Of a stretch of DNA of 64,000 nt, positions 41,625-52,435 are shown piece by piece. Positions within the stretch are counted from its first letter, which is position 1. Each line of letters opens with the position of its first letter. Source of the stretch: Variovorax ginsengisoli (lineage in GTDB: Bacteria; Pseudomonadota; Gammaproteobacteria; Burkholderiales; Burkholderiaceae_C); NCBI RefSeq assembly GCF_030486595.1, contig NZ_JAUJZH010000025.1, positions 1 to 64,000 of the forward strand, written 5' to 3'. The translations under genes and the position numbers were made by a program. Under the pieces are notes generated by a model that saw nothing but the letters and a program-made list of their open reading frames with translations, had not been told where the DNA came from and did no database searches.

Positions 41625-42197
41625 ATGTCCCTGATCAACACAGAAATCATCCCGTTCAAAGCCACCGCGTATCACAACGGCAAGTTCGTGCCTGTCAGCA
41701 ACGACAACTTCAAGGGCAAGTGGTCCGTCGTCGTGTTCTACCCGGCCGACTTCACCTTCGTGTGCCCGACCGAACTGGGTGACCTGGCCGATCACTATGC
41801 CGAATTCCAGAAGCTCGGCGTCGAGGTGTATGGCGTGTCGACCGACACCCACTTCACGCACAAGGCCTGGCACGACACGTCCGAGACCATCGGCAAGGTG
41901 CAGTACCCGCTGATCGGCGACCCGAGCCAGCAACTGGCGCGCGCCTTCCAGGTCCTGATCGAAGAAGGCGAAGACGCCGGCCTGGCCTACCGCGGCACCT
42001 TCGTGATCGACCCCGAAGGCAAGATCAAGACCATCGAAGTGCACGACAACGGCATCGGCCGCGACGCCGCCGAACTGCTGCGCCGCGTGAAGGCTGCCCA
42101 GTACGTCGCCGCTCACCCGGGCGAAGTCTGCCCCGCCAAGTGGACCGAAGGCGCCGAAACGCTCAAGCCTTCGTTCGACCTGGTCGGCAAGATCTAA
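41625..42197 (+). CDS. ahpC: Alkyl hydroperoxide reductase subunit C (peroxiredoxin)
   Basis: A 190-residue typical 2-Cys peroxiredoxin. The peroxidatic Cys47 lies in FTFVCPTELGD and the resolving Cys in GEVCPAKWTEG near the C-terminus. It reduces hydrogen peroxide and organic peroxides and is recharged by AhpF, coded next. AAGGA precedes the ATG. A terminator between the two genes should leave ahpC transcripts in excess. Confidence 0.97.
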   Translation: MSLINTEIIPFKATAYHNGKFVPVSNDNFKGKWSVVVFYPADFTFVCPTELGDLADHYAEFQKLGVEVYGVSTDTHFTHKAWHDTSETIGKVQYPLIGDPSQQLARAFQVLIEEGEDAGLAYRGTFVIDPEGKIKTIEVHDNGIGRDAAELLRRVKAAQYVAAHPGEVCPAKWTEGAETLKPSFDLVGKI

Positions 42198-42216
42198 GCT
42201 GCCTGACTCGCGCCAC

Positions 42217-42247
42217 AGCCCGGGCGCGTTCGCACCCGGGCTTTTTT
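42217..42247 (+). terminator. Terminator between ahpC and ahpF
   Basis: An 8-bp stem AGCCCGGG / CCCGGGCT with a 10-base loop, followed by TTTTTT. Confidence 0.9.
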
Positions 42248-42278
42248 GTTTCCACCGCATTTGAAAAAGAAAGTCACC

Positions 42279-43856
42279 ATGCTCGACGCCGGCACCAAAT
42301 CGCAACTCAAAAGCTACCTCGACCGCATCACGCAGCCGATCGAGATCGTCGCTTCGCTCGATGACAGCAAGGCGTCGGGCGACCTGCAGGCGCTGCTGAA
42401 GGATGTGGCCGAGTCGTCCGCGCTGGTGAAGGTCAGCGAGAGCCGGGACGACCAGCATCGCAAGCCGTCTTTTTCCATCAACCGGCCCAGTGAAAACCAC
42501 GGTCCGCGTTTCGCGGGCCTGCCGATGGGTCACGAATTCACTTCGCTCGTGCTGGCGCTGCTGCAGGTCGGCGGCTACCCGCCCAAGGTCGACGACGCGG
42601 TGCTGCAGCAGATCCGCGCGCTCGACGGCGACTTCGAGTTCGAGATCTACATCTCGCTGACCTGCCACAACTGCCCGGACGTGGTCCAGGCGCTGAACTT
42701 GATGGCGATCCAGAACCCGCGCATCAAGACCACGATGATCGACGGCTCGCTGTTCCAGGACGAGGTCAAGGAACGCCAGATCATGGCCGTGCCGACCGTC
42801 TTCCTGAACGGCACGGAATTCGGCCAGGGCCGCATGAGCCTCGAGGAGATCCTGGCCAAGATCGACACCAGCGGCGTCGAGCGCGAAGCGAAGAAGATCG
42901 CCGCCAAGGAACCCTTCGACGTGCTGATCGTCGGCGGCGGCCCTGCCGGTGCGGCGGCCGCGGTGTATGCGGCGCGCAAGGGCATTCGCACCGGTGTCGC
43001 CTCGGAGCGCTTCGGCGGCCAGGTGCTCGACACCATGGGCATCGAGAATTTCATCTCGATCAAGGAGACCGAAGGACCCAAGTTCGCCCTCGCGCTCGAG
43101 GAGCATGTGCGCGACTACGACGTCGACATCATGAATCTGCAGCGTGCCGCCGGCCTGGTGCCGGGGGACGACTTCATCGAGGTCAAGCTCGAGAGCGGGG
43201 CCTCGCTGAAGAGCCGGTCGGTCGTGATCTCGACCGGTGCGCGCTGGCGCAACATCAACGTGCCCGGCGAGCACGAGTACAAGAACAAGGGCGTGGCCTA
43301 CTGCCCGCACTGCGACGGTCCGCTGTTCAAGGGCAAGCGGGTGGCGGTGATCGGCGGCGGCAACTCTGGCGTCGAGGCGGCGATCGACCTGGCCGGCATC
43401 GTCGGCCACGTGACCTTGATCGAGTACGACACGCAACTGCGCGCCGACGCGGTGCTGCAGCGCAAGCTGCGCAGCCTCGCCAACGTCACGGTGCACCTCA
43501 ACGCGCAGACCACCGAGATCACCGGCGACAGCCAGAAGGTCGACGGCCTGGTCTACAAGGACCGCGCGACCGGCGAGAGCCACCGCGTGCCGCTCGAAGG
43601 GGTGTTCGTGCAGATCGGCCTGGTGCCCAACACCGACTGGCTCAAGGGAACGGTCGAACTGTCGAAGCACGGCGAGATCGTGGTGGACGCCAAGGGCCAG
43701 ACCTCGGTGCCGGGCGTGTTCGCCGCGGGCGACGCCACGACGGTGCCGTTCAAGCAGATCATCATCGCCGCCGGCGATGGCGCGAAGGCTGCGTTGAGCG
43801 CGTTCGACCACCTGATCCGCACCTCGGCGCCGGCGGAAGAGGCGGTCGCGGCCTGA
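42279..43856 (+). CDS. ahpF: Alkyl hydroperoxide reductase subunit F
   Basis: A 525-residue NADH-dependent flavoprotein that reduces AhpC. The N-terminal part is a double thioredoxin fold with a redox CxxC (LTCHNCPDVV, about residue 130). The C-terminal part is thioredoxin-reductase-like: FAD motif VLIVGGGPAGAAAAVYAARK, redox pair in YCPHCDGPLF and the NADH motif VIGGGNSGVEAAIDLAG. It lies 82 bp after ahpC. Confidence 0.97.
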   Translation: MLDAGTKSQLKSYLDRITQPIEIVASLDDSKASGDLQALLKDVAESSALVKVSESRDDQHRKPSFSINRPSENHGPRFAGLPMGHEFTSLVLALLQVGGYPPKVDDAVLQQIRALDGDFEFEIYISLTCHNCPDVVQALNLMAIQNPRIKTTMIDGSLFQDEVKERQIMAVPTVFLNGTEFGQGRMSLEEILAKIDTSGVEREAKKIAAKEPFDVLIVGGGPAGAAAAVYAARKGIRTGVASERFGGQVLDTMGIENFISIKETEGPKFALALEEHVRDYDVDIMNLQRAAGLVPGDDFIEVKLESGASLKSRSVVISTGARWRNINVPGEHEYKNKGVAYCPHCDGPLFKGKRVAVIGGGNSGVEAAIDLAGIVGHVTLIEYDTQLRADAVLQRKLRSLANVTVHLNAQTTEITGDSQKVDGLVYKDRATGESHRVPLEGVFVQIGLVPNTDWLKGTVELSKHGEIVVDAKGQTSVPGVFAAGDATTVPFKQIIIAAGDGAKAALSAFDHLIRTSAPAEEAVAA

Positions 43857-43911
43857 GCGGGGCGGCGCGGTTGCCGCACAAGCCGCCGGGATGCCGGCTG
43901 GAGAGAACCGA

Positions 43912-44733
43912 CTAGTAGGTGAGTCGCTCGGGACGAAGTTCCTGCAGGATCGTGGTCGCGATCTCCTCGATCGACTTGGTGGTGGTCGACAGCCAGCGGA
44001 TGCCGGCCCGCCGCATCATGGCCTCGGCCTCGCTGACCTCCTGGCGGCAGCTCTCGAGGCTCGCGTAGCGGGAATTCGGCCGTCGCTCGTTGCGGATCTC
44101 GCTCAGCCGCTCGGGCTGGATGGTGAGCCCGAAGATCTTCTTGCGGTGCGGCATCAGCGCCGGCGGCAGTTGGCGGCGCTCGAAATCCTCGGGGATCAGC
44201 GGATAGTTGGCCGCTTTCAGGCCATGCTGCATGGCCAGGTAAAGCGAGGTCGGCGTCTTGCCGCTGCGGCTGACGCCGACCAGGATCACGTCGGCGCCGT
44301 CGAGGTCGCGGTTGCTCTGGCCGTCGTCGTGCGCCAAGCTGAAATCGATGGCCTGGATGCGGGCGTCGTATTCCTTGCTCTTGCTGACGTCGCTGAAGCG
44401 GCCGATGCGATGGTTCGATTTCATGGCCAGCTCGATCTCGAGCGGGCGCACGAAGGTGCCGAACATGTCGAGCAGCATGCCCCTGCAGCCGGTTTCGATG
44501 ACCTCGAGCACTTCCATGTTGGCCAGCGTCGTGAAGACGATCGGCCGGACGCCCTCGATTTCGGCCGTGTGGTTGATCTTTCGCACCGCCTGGTGCGCCT
44601 TGTCGACCGTGTCGGTGAAGGGCAGGCGCACGTGGCGCGGCTTCATCTCGAACTGGGCCAGGACGGCATTGCCGAAGGTTTCGGCAGTGATGCCGGTGCC
44701 GTCGGAAACGAAGAAAACTGTGCGCGTGTGCAT
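43912..44733 (-). CDS. ppsR: Phosphoenolpyruvate synthase regulatory protein (kinase/pyrophosphorylase)
   Basis: A 273-residue PSRP (DUF299) protein. It inactivates PEP synthase by ADP-dependent phosphorylation of a Thr beside the catalytic His and reverses this by phosphate-dependent pyrophosphorolysis. The P-loop is GVSRSGKTPTSLYLA, and the N-terminus VFFVSDGTGITAETFG is the family signature. The ATG at 44733 is the conserved start. It diverges from its target gene, ppsA. Confidence 0.96.
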   Translation of the reverse strand: MHTRTVFFVSDGTGITAETFGNAVLAQFEMKPRHVRLPFTDTVDKAHQAVRKINHTAEIEGVRPIVFTTLANMEVLEVIETGCRGMLLDMFGTFVRPLEIELAMKSNHRIGRFSDVSKSKEYDARIQAIDFSLAHDDGQSNRDLDGADVILVGVSRSGKTPTSLYLAMQHGLKAANYPLIPEDFERRQLPPALMPHRKKIFGLTIQPERLSEIRNERRPNSRYASLESCRQEVSEAEAMMRRAGIRWLSTTTKSIEEIATTILQELRPERLTY

Positions 44734-44921
44734 GGATTGGCGACCTTGTCCTGCGGCACGCCGAACCCCGCCGCGCCTACAATTCGCCCCATTATCGGGA
44801 AAGCCGAGCGCTTTTCCCCTTCGAATTCCAGCATGCACCCCCCGCCGATGCCCAGAGCAAGAAGAACGATCGCGCCGTGCCGCCTGCATGCAGCCACAGT
44901 TTCAACTTCTGGAGCTTTCCC

Positions 44922-47315
<2,394 letters not shown>

Positions 47316-47326
47316 CCGGCCGCGAG

Positions 47327-47350
47327 GCGCGACGGGTGTCACCGTCGCGC
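47327..47350 (+). terminator. Hairpin after ppsA
   Basis: A perfect 9-bp stem GCGCGACGG / CCGTCGCGC with a 6-base loop, 11 bp after the ppsA stop. No T run follows, so termination would be weak or Rho-dependent. Confidence 0.45.
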
Positions 47351-47500
47351 AACGACTTTCTTCACGGACTTGGGTGTAATCCCCGTGTCAGCTTGGTGTA
47401 TTTGCAACCAAATGCATCTTTGCTGTCAAACTCATGACCATGTTGCATCGGGGCCGCACTGCGGCCCCGCATGCTCCCTGGCCCTGGTGTCGAGGAACCC

Positions 47501-47992
47501 ATGATTCTTGTCAAGACTGAAGCCGGTCAGCGCGTCCTGAAGGATCGTTCGGTCGCGCTCACTCCCCGCCAGCGCACGGCGTTCATCCTCTGCGACGGCA
47601 AGCGTAGCGTCGGCGACGTGCTCGAGGCCGGGATGGGCGTGAGCCGCGAGGAAATCGACCAGATGATCGCGCAGGGCCTGCTGGCGCTGGTCGGCGAGGC
47701 CAGCGCGCCTGCGATTCCCGCCGCTCCCGCAGGCGCTGCGTCGCCGGCGCCCGCCCCCGCGCCCGTGGTTGCTGCGCCGACTGCGGGCCGCTCCGACCAG
47801 CAGCGCTACAAGGACGCCTATCCGATCGCGACCCAGCTGACGGGCAGCCTGGGCTTGCGTGGCTTCAGGCTCAACCTGTCGGTCGAGGGCACCGCCAACT
47901 ACGAACAGCTGCTGGAGCTGTTCCCGAAGATCCAGGCGGCGGTGGGGCCTGACAAGGCCGCCGCACTCGAACGGGCACTGCGCGGCGCCTGA
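47501..47992 (+). CDS. Hypothetical protein with winged-helix-like N-terminus and Pro/Ala linker
   Basis: A 163-residue soluble protein that I cannot name. Residues 1-65 (KDRSVALTPRQRTAFILCDG, then KRSVGDVLEAGMGV) look like a small winged-helix or response-regulator-associated domain common in Burkholderiales hypotheticals. A Pro/Ala linker spans about 66-100. The C-terminal 60 residues form a helical domain (YPIATQLTGSLGLRGFRLNL). There is no signal peptide. GAGG lies 5 bases before the ATG. It sits alone between ppsA and the rpsF operon. A regulatory role is a weak inference. Confidence 0.65.
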   Translation: MILVKTEAGQRVLKDRSVALTPRQRTAFILCDGKRSVGDVLEAGMGVSREEIDQMIAQGLLALVGEASAPAIPAAPAGAASPAPAPAPVVAAPTAGRSDQQRYKDAYPIATQLTGSLGLRGFRLNLSVEGTANYEQLLELFPKIQAAVGPDKAAALERALRGA

Positions 47993-47993
47993 G

Positions 47994-48002
47994 TGCTATA
48001 AT
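47994..48002 (+). promoter_or_regulatory. Extended -10 promoter of the rpsF operon
   Basis: TGC-TATAAT is a consensus -10 with the extended TGN element; no clear -35 is seen. It begins at the stop of the hypothetical gene and gives a 5' leader of about 90 bases before rpsF, long enough to hold an autoregulatory site for S6:S18, as in other bacteria. Confidence 0.65.
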
Positions 48003-48101
48003 TTACGGCTTTGCCTTGCCACACCACGTCTGACGCCGCGGGTGGCTCAACCCTTTCCTCGACCAACATCGGGGAATCCAAACGGACCACAAGGAGTGCC
48101 A

Positions 48102-48476
48102 ATGCGTCACTATGAAATCATTTTGCTGATCCACCCGGATCAGAGCGAGCAGGTTCCGGCCATGCTGGAGCGCTACAAGGGCCTGATCACGGCCGGCGGC
48201 GGCAAGATCCACCGCGTCGAAGACTGGGGCCGCCGTCAGCTGGCCTACCAGATCAACAAGCTGAACAAGGCGCACTACCTGTGCGTGAACATCGAAGCCG
48301 AGCAGACCGTCATGGCCGAACTCGAGCACGCGTTCAAGTTCAACGACGCCGTCCTGCGCCACCTGACCGTGGTCAAGAAGAAGGCCGACACTGGTCCTTC
48401 GTCGATGATGAAGACGGTCGAGCGCGAAGAGGCCCGCAAGGCCCAGCAGGCCGAATACGCCGCCAACAACAACTGA
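48102..48476 (+). CDS. rpsF: 30S ribosomal protein S6
   Basis: A 124-residue S6 protein with the canonical start MRHYEIILLIHPDQSEQV and the core GGKIHRVEDWGRRQLAYQI. It binds the platform of the small subunit together with S18. AAGGAG precedes the ATG. It heads the operon rpsF-priB-rpsR-rplI. Confidence 0.97.
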   Translation: MRHYEIILLIHPDQSEQVPAMLERYKGLITAGGGKIHRVEDWGRRQLAYQINKLNKAHYLCVNIEAEQTVMAELEHAFKFNDAVLRHLTVVKKKADTGPSSMMKTVEREEARKAQQAEYAANNN

Positions 48477-48480
48477 TGGC

Positions 48481-48783
48481 GTGAGCGTTGCCGCGGTCAA
48501 TCAGCTGTTGCTGACTGCCTGCGTCGCCGAACTCGGAGCCCTGCGTTTCACGCCTGCCGGTCTGCCCGCCGTCGACCTGCGACTCGAACACGAGTCGACA
48601 GTGACCGAAGCGTCCCAGCCCCGACAGGTCAAGGCGGCCATCAAGGCCGTCGCCTTCGGCGCAGTGGCCGAACGGCTCGCAAGGCAGGAGCTGGGCAGTC
48701 TCTGGCGATTCCAGGGCTTCCTCGCGACACCGGGCAACGGCAAGCATCCAGTGCTTCACATCCAGAACTTTCAGCAAGATTAA
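48481..48783 (+). CDS. priB: Primosomal replication protein N (PriB)
   Basis: A 100-residue single-strand DNA-binding OB-fold protein used to restart stalled replication forks with PriA and DnaT. The order S6-PriB-S18-L9 is typical of beta- and gammaproteobacteria and supports the call, along with LLTACVAELGALRFTPAGLP and a C-terminal LHIQNFQQ. The start is GTG, 4 bp after the rpsF stop. Confidence 0.93.
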   Translation: MSVAAVNQLLLTACVAELGALRFTPAGLPAVDLRLEHESTVTEASQPRQVKAAIKAVAFGAVAERLARQELGSLWRFQGFLATPGNGKHPVLHIQNFQQD

Positions 48784-48801
48784 TTTTCTAGAGGTCCAAA
48801 C

Positions 48802-49083
48802 ATGGCCACGTTCAAGAAATTCAACAAGGACAAGCGTCCGAAGCGCAACACCCAGTCGCTGCTGTTCAAGCGCAAGCGCTTCTGCCGCTTCACCGTCGCC
48901 GGCGTCGAAGAGATCGACTACAAGGACATCGACACCCTGCGCGACTTCATCAGCGAAAACGGCAAGATCATCCCCGCACGCCTGACCGGCACGCGCGCGA
49001 TCTACCAGCGCCAGCTCAACACCGCGATCAAGCGTGCCCGCTTCCTCGCGATGGTGCCGTACAGCGACCAACACCGCGTCTAA
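48802..49083 (+). CDS. rpsR: 30S ribosomal protein S18
   Basis: A 93-residue S18 with a basic N-terminal tail and the conserved core RKRFCRFTVAGVEEIDYKD and IIPARLTGTRAIYQRQL. It pairs with S6 on the 30S platform. AGAGG precedes the ATG. Confidence 0.97.
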   Translation: MATFKKFNKDKRPKRNTQSLLFKRKRFCRFTVAGVEEIDYKDIDTLRDFISENGKIIPARLTGTRAIYQRQLNTAIKRARFLAMVPYSDQHRV

Positions 49084-49096
49084 GGAGCGACACACC

Positions 49097-49549
49097 ATGC
49101 AAGTAATTCTTCTGGACAAAGTCGTCAACCTCGGCGTCCTCGGCGAAATCGTCAAGGTCAAGGACGGTTACGCCCGCAACTTCCTGATCCCGTCGGGCCG
49201 CGCCCGCCGCGCCACCGAAGCCAACAAGGCCGAATTCGAAGCCAAGCGCGTCGAGCTCGAAAAGGCTGCGGCCGCCAAGCTGGCCGAATCGCAAGCCCAG
49301 GGCGAAAAGCTCGGCGGCACCACCGTCAAGCTGACCCAGAAGGCCGGCGTCGACGGCCGCCTGTTCGGCTCGGTCACCAACGCCGACATCGCCGAAGAGC
49401 TCGGCAAGCAAGGCTACAAGGTCGCGAAGGCGCAAGTGCGCATGCCCAACGGCCCGATCAAGGTCGTCGGCGACAGCACCGTCAGCGTCGCGCTGCACAC
49501 CGACGTGGTGGTCGACATCACGGTCACGGTCTACGGCGAGAGCGCCTAA
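49097..49549 (+). CDS. rplI: 50S ribosomal protein L9
   Basis: A 150-residue L9: the N-terminal RNA-binding domain (MQVILLDKVVNLGVLGEIVK and GYARNFLIPSGRA), a long connecting helix rich in Lys, Glu and Ala, and the C-terminal domain (GRLFGSVTNADIAEEL). It is last in the operon, with a terminator 31 bp after its stop. Confidence 0.97.
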   Translation: MQVILLDKVVNLGVLGEIVKVKDGYARNFLIPSGRARRATEANKAEFEAKRVELEKAAAAKLAESQAQGEKLGGTTVKLTQKAGVDGRLFGSVTNADIAEELGKQGYKVAKAQVRMPNGPIKVVGDSTVSVALHTDVVVDITVTVYGESA

Positions 49550-49579
49550 GACGCCCCACGCGCTTCGTGCGCGTGAAAG

Positions 49580-49600
49580 AGCCGCCTTCGGGCGGCTTTT
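49580..49600 (+). terminator. Terminator of the rpsF-rplI operon
   Basis: The stem AGCCGCC / GGCGGCT with a TTCG tetraloop is followed by TTTTCTTTTT. Confidence 0.93.
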
Positions 49601-49720
49601 CTTTTTCCGGCGGCCTGGGTTGTCCCGCACGCTGCACCGGAAGATCACTGCTTATTCACAGCCTTGTCCACGTGACGCCGCGCCCCGCCCGGCTTAGCAT
49701 GCATGGTTGCAAGGAACTTC

Positions 49721-51124
49721 ATGTCCGCACTCTTTTCCTACGCCGATAACGACCCGTCGTCAGACCGCCAGATCGCGCAACTGCGCATCCCGCCGCATTC
49801 GATCGAGGCCGAATCGAGCGTGCTGGGCGGCCTGCTGCTCGACAACGGCGCCTGGGACCGGATGGGCGACGTGGTGGTCGACGGCGACTTCTACCGCCAC
49901 GAGCACAAGCTGATCTACGCGGCGATCGGCACGCTGATCAACGCCAGTAAACCGGCCGACGTGATCACGGTCTACGAGCAGTTGCAGAACCTCGGCAAGG
50001 CCGACGAGATCGGCGGCCTGGCCTACCTCAACTCGCTGGCGCAGTACGTGCCGAGCGCGAGCAACATCCGTCGCTACGCCGAAATCGTGCGCGAGCGCTC
50101 GATCCTGCGCAAACTGGTGAGCGCGAGCGACGAGATCGCCACCAACGCCTTCAACACGCAAGGCAAGGCGGTCGACAAGATCCTCGACGAAGCCGAGCAA
50201 AAGATCTTCAACATCGGCGAGGAAGGCTCGCGCATGAAGCAGGGCTTCCAGGGCATGGATTCCCTGGTGGTCGAACTGCTCGACCGCGTGACCGAGATGG
50301 CCGAGAACCCGAACGACATCACGGGCGTGCGGACCGGCTTCTACGAATTCGACAAGATGACCTCGGGCCTGCAGCCGGGCGACATGATCGTGCTGGCGGC
50401 GCGGCCCTCGATGGGCAAGACCTCGCTGGCCATCAACATCGCCGAGCACGTTGCCCTCAACGAGGGCCTGCCGGTGGCGGTGTTCTCGATGGAAATGGGT
50501 GCCTCGCAGCTGGCGGTGCGTATCGTCGGCTCGATCGGCCGCATCGACCAGGGCCACTTGCGCACCGGCAAGCTGACCGACGAGGAATGGCCGCGCCTGA
50601 CCGAAGCCATCGAGAAGCTGCGCAACGTGTCGCTGCACATCGACGAGACGCCGGGCCTCACCACGAGCGAGCTGCGCGCCAACGCGCGCCGGCTGGCGCG
50701 CCAGTACGGCAAGCTCGGCCTGATCGTGGTCGACTACCTGCAGCTCATGAGCGTCTCGAGCAGCATGAACGACGAGAACCGCGCCACCGCCGTGGGCGAA
50801 ATCTCGCGCGGCCTGAAGATGCTGGCCAAGGAGCTCAAGTGCCCGGTGATCGCGCTGTCGCAGTTGAGCCGCGGCGTCGAGAGCCGCACCGACAAGCGCC
50901 CGATGATGAGCGACCTGCGCGAGTCCGGCGCGATCGAGCAGGACGCCGACATCATCATGTTCATCTACCGCGACGACTACTACGACAAGAACAGCAAGGA
51001 ACCGGGCGTCGCCGAGGTGATCATCAGCAAGCACCGCAACGGCCCGACCGGCACCGTCAAGCTGGCCTTCCTGAAGCCGCTGACCAAGTTCGAGAATCTT
51101 GCCGGGGGCGGCAACGACTTCTGA
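49721..51124 (+). CDS. dnaB: Replicative DNA helicase DnaB
   Basis: A 467-residue hexameric helicase that unwinds DNA at the replication fork. The N-terminal DnaG-binding domain begins RIPPHSIEAESSVLGGLLLD. The RecA-like motor has Walker A in ARPSMGKTSLAIN, Walker B in LIVVDYLQLMS and the motif LSQLSRGVESRTDKRP. No intein interrupts it. The start at 49721 is used because AAGGAA lies 5 bases upstream; a GTG/ATG six residues earlier is less likely. Confidence 0.97.
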   Translation: MSALFSYADNDPSSDRQIAQLRIPPHSIEAESSVLGGLLLDNGAWDRMGDVVVDGDFYRHEHKLIYAAIGTLINASKPADVITVYEQLQNLGKADEIGGLAYLNSLAQYVPSASNIRRYAEIVRERSILRKLVSASDEIATNAFNTQGKAVDKILDEAEQKIFNIGEEGSRMKQGFQGMDSLVVELLDRVTEMAENPNDITGVRTGFYEFDKMTSGLQPGDMIVLAARPSMGKTSLAINIAEHVALNEGLPVAVFSMEMGASQLAVRIVGSIGRIDQGHLRTGKLTDEEWPRLTEAIEKLRNVSLHIDETPGLTTSELRANARRLARQYGKLGLIVVDYLQLMSVSSSMNDENRATAVGEISRGLKMLAKELKCPVIALSQLSRGVESRTDKRPMMSDLRESGAIEQDADIIMFIYRDDYYDKNSKEPGVAEVIISKHRNGPTGTVKLAFLKPLTKFENLAGGGNDF

Positions 51125-51142
51125 GAATTTTGAGACCTTGCG

Positions 51143-51182
51143 GGACAGACCAAGAAACTGCGCAGCAGTTTTTGCTCTGTCC
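51143..51182. terminator. Nested hairpin terminator after dnaB
   Basis: The inner stem AAACTGC-GCA-GCAGTTT is followed by TT, and the outer pair GGACAG / CTGTCC encloses it. It lies between convergent dnaB and the WYL regulator gene. Confidence 0.75.
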
Positions 51183-51190
51183 TCAACTGA

Positions 51191-51874
51191 CTAGGCATCC
51201 GCTTTGAGCCGGCGCAGCATGTCCGCAAGGGTCTTCCCCGGCTCGTCCCTGAAACGCTCCGGCATCACTTCGATGCGGTCGATGCGGTCGATCCGAAAGC
51301 CGCGGAAGTCGTCGCGCAGCTCGCACCAGGCCGAGAAGGTCCAGACCTTGCCCCAATAGAAGCAGCCCAGCGGACGCACCGTGCGCTGGCTGGGAGCGCC
51401 GGCGACATCGCGGTAATCCATGCGCAGCTTGTGGCGTGACTGCACCGCCTCGCGCAGGGTCTGCAGTCGATCGCGCGTGCCGGCGTCGAGCACGTAGGCC
51501 GGCGCGTAGAGCGCCAGGCTCTCGGCCGACACCCGCGCCGCCGGCGGCAGCACCGACAGGATCTTGCCGAGCGCCGATTCGATGTCGCGCGCCATCGCGG
51601 CGTCGACCCAGCTCTGCGCCAGGCGCGCCGAGGCGACCAATGCCGCCGCCTCGTCCTGCGTGAACATCAGCGGCGGCAGGTCGAAGCCGGAGCCGAGCCG
51701 GTAGCCGACGCCGGCTTCACCTTCGATCGGCACGCCCTGGAGTTGCAGGTCGGCGACATCACGATAGACCGTGCGCTCCGAGACCTCGAGCCGCTGCGCC
51801 AGGAAGGCGGCCGTGGTGAGGCGGCGTCCGCGGATGAGCTGGACGATCTGGAACAGGCGGTCGGCACGGCGCAT
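51191..51874 (-). CDS. YafY/PafC-type WYL-domain transcriptional regulator
   Basis: A 227-residue regulator: an N-terminal helix-turn-helix (RADRLFQIVQLIRGRRLTTA and VSERTVYRDVADLQ) and a WYL domain in the C-terminal half (LRMDYRDVAGAPSQRTVRPL and WTFSAWCELRDDFRGFRIDR). WYL domains sense nucleic-acid or other ligands. It is last in a four-gene minus-strand cluster and probably controls it. Confidence 0.9.
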   Translation of the reverse strand: MRRADRLFQIVQLIRGRRLTTAAFLAQRLEVSERTVYRDVADLQLQGVPIEGEAGVGYRLGSGFDLPPLMFTQDEAAALVASARLAQSWVDAAMARDIESALGKILSVLPPAARVSAESLALYAPAYVLDAGTRDRLQTLREAVQSRHKLRMDYRDVAGAPSQRTVRPLGCFYWGKVWTFSAWCELRDDFRGFRIDRIDRIEVMPERFRDEPGKTLADMLRRLKADA

Positions 51875-51923
51875 GAAGAGGGGTCAGGCTCCGATGATTC
51901 GGGTAGCGAAATCTTCGCTCATG

Positions 51924-52415
51924 TCATTCCGTCAGGATTCCGATGTGGATGGCGACCTGGTCGGGGCCGCTGTAGGCCTCGAAGTCGGTCTTGTAGCGAC
52001 GCTTGATCTCGGGGTGCGCATCGAAATAGTGCCAGATCGCCTGCCACACCGCGAGCACCATCTGCGGCATCTCGCCGTGGCCGTGGAAGACGAGGTAGTC
52101 GCCGCCCTCGATCCGCACGCTCGCGGGGCCGTCCGCCACGGCGACGCCGGTCGTGATGTCGAAGGCCCCATGGGCATCGGCCTCGTAGTCCGAGTAGACG
52201 CCGAACAGCCGCATGTCGTCGACGCGGTGCGGCGTCTTCTCGTAGACCCGCTCGCCGAAGAAGCGGTCCCACAGGGTGCCGATGCGGGCGGCCTGCGGAT
52301 CGCTCTCGTCGCGGTTGGTGGTGCGCGCGGTCAGCCCCGCGACGCGGAAGGGTTCGAGACGTTGACGTTGGGGTTGGGGTTGAGATTGGGATTGGGATTG
52401 GGATTGGGATTGCAT
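51924..52415 (-). CDS. GyrI-like/AraC-effector-binding domain protein with an N-terminal Gln-Ser repeat
   Basis: A 163-residue protein: a low-complexity head M(QS)5(QP)2(QR)2 followed by one GyrI-like small-molecule-binding domain (EPFRVAGLTARTTNRDESDP to the end, with DYLVFHGHGEMPQMVLAVWQ). Stand-alone GyrI domains sequester or hydrolyse toxic small molecules. The ATG at 52415 is chosen because GGAGA lies 6 bases upstream. The head is encoded by a 6-base tandem repeat, so length changes would keep the frame. A few bases separate it from the EVE gene. Confidence 0.82.
   Translation of the reverse strand: MQSQSQSQSQSQPQPQRQRLEPFRVAGLTARTTNRDESDPQAARIGTLWDRFFGERVYEKTPHRVDDMRLFGVYSDYEADAHGAFDITTGVAVADGPASVRIEGGDYLVFHGHGEMPQMVLAVWQAIWHYFDAHPEIKRRYKTDFEAYSGPDQVAIHIGILTE
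52384..52413. repeat. Hexanucleotide tandem repeat (GATTGG) inside the GyrI-like gene
   Basis: Five units of GATTGG/GATTGC lie in a row, with decayed GTTGGGG units next to them (52369-52383). On the coding strand they read CAA-TCC, giving Gln-Ser. Confidence 0.9.
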
Positions 52416-52435
52416 GGTTTTCTCCATCATCGGTT

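Noticed and set aside
47452..47470. Terminator hairpin GGGGCCGC / GCGGCCCC before the hypothetical gene
   Set aside because: A stable stem, but no T run follows and it lies within the likely leader of the next gene, so I did not list it as a terminator.
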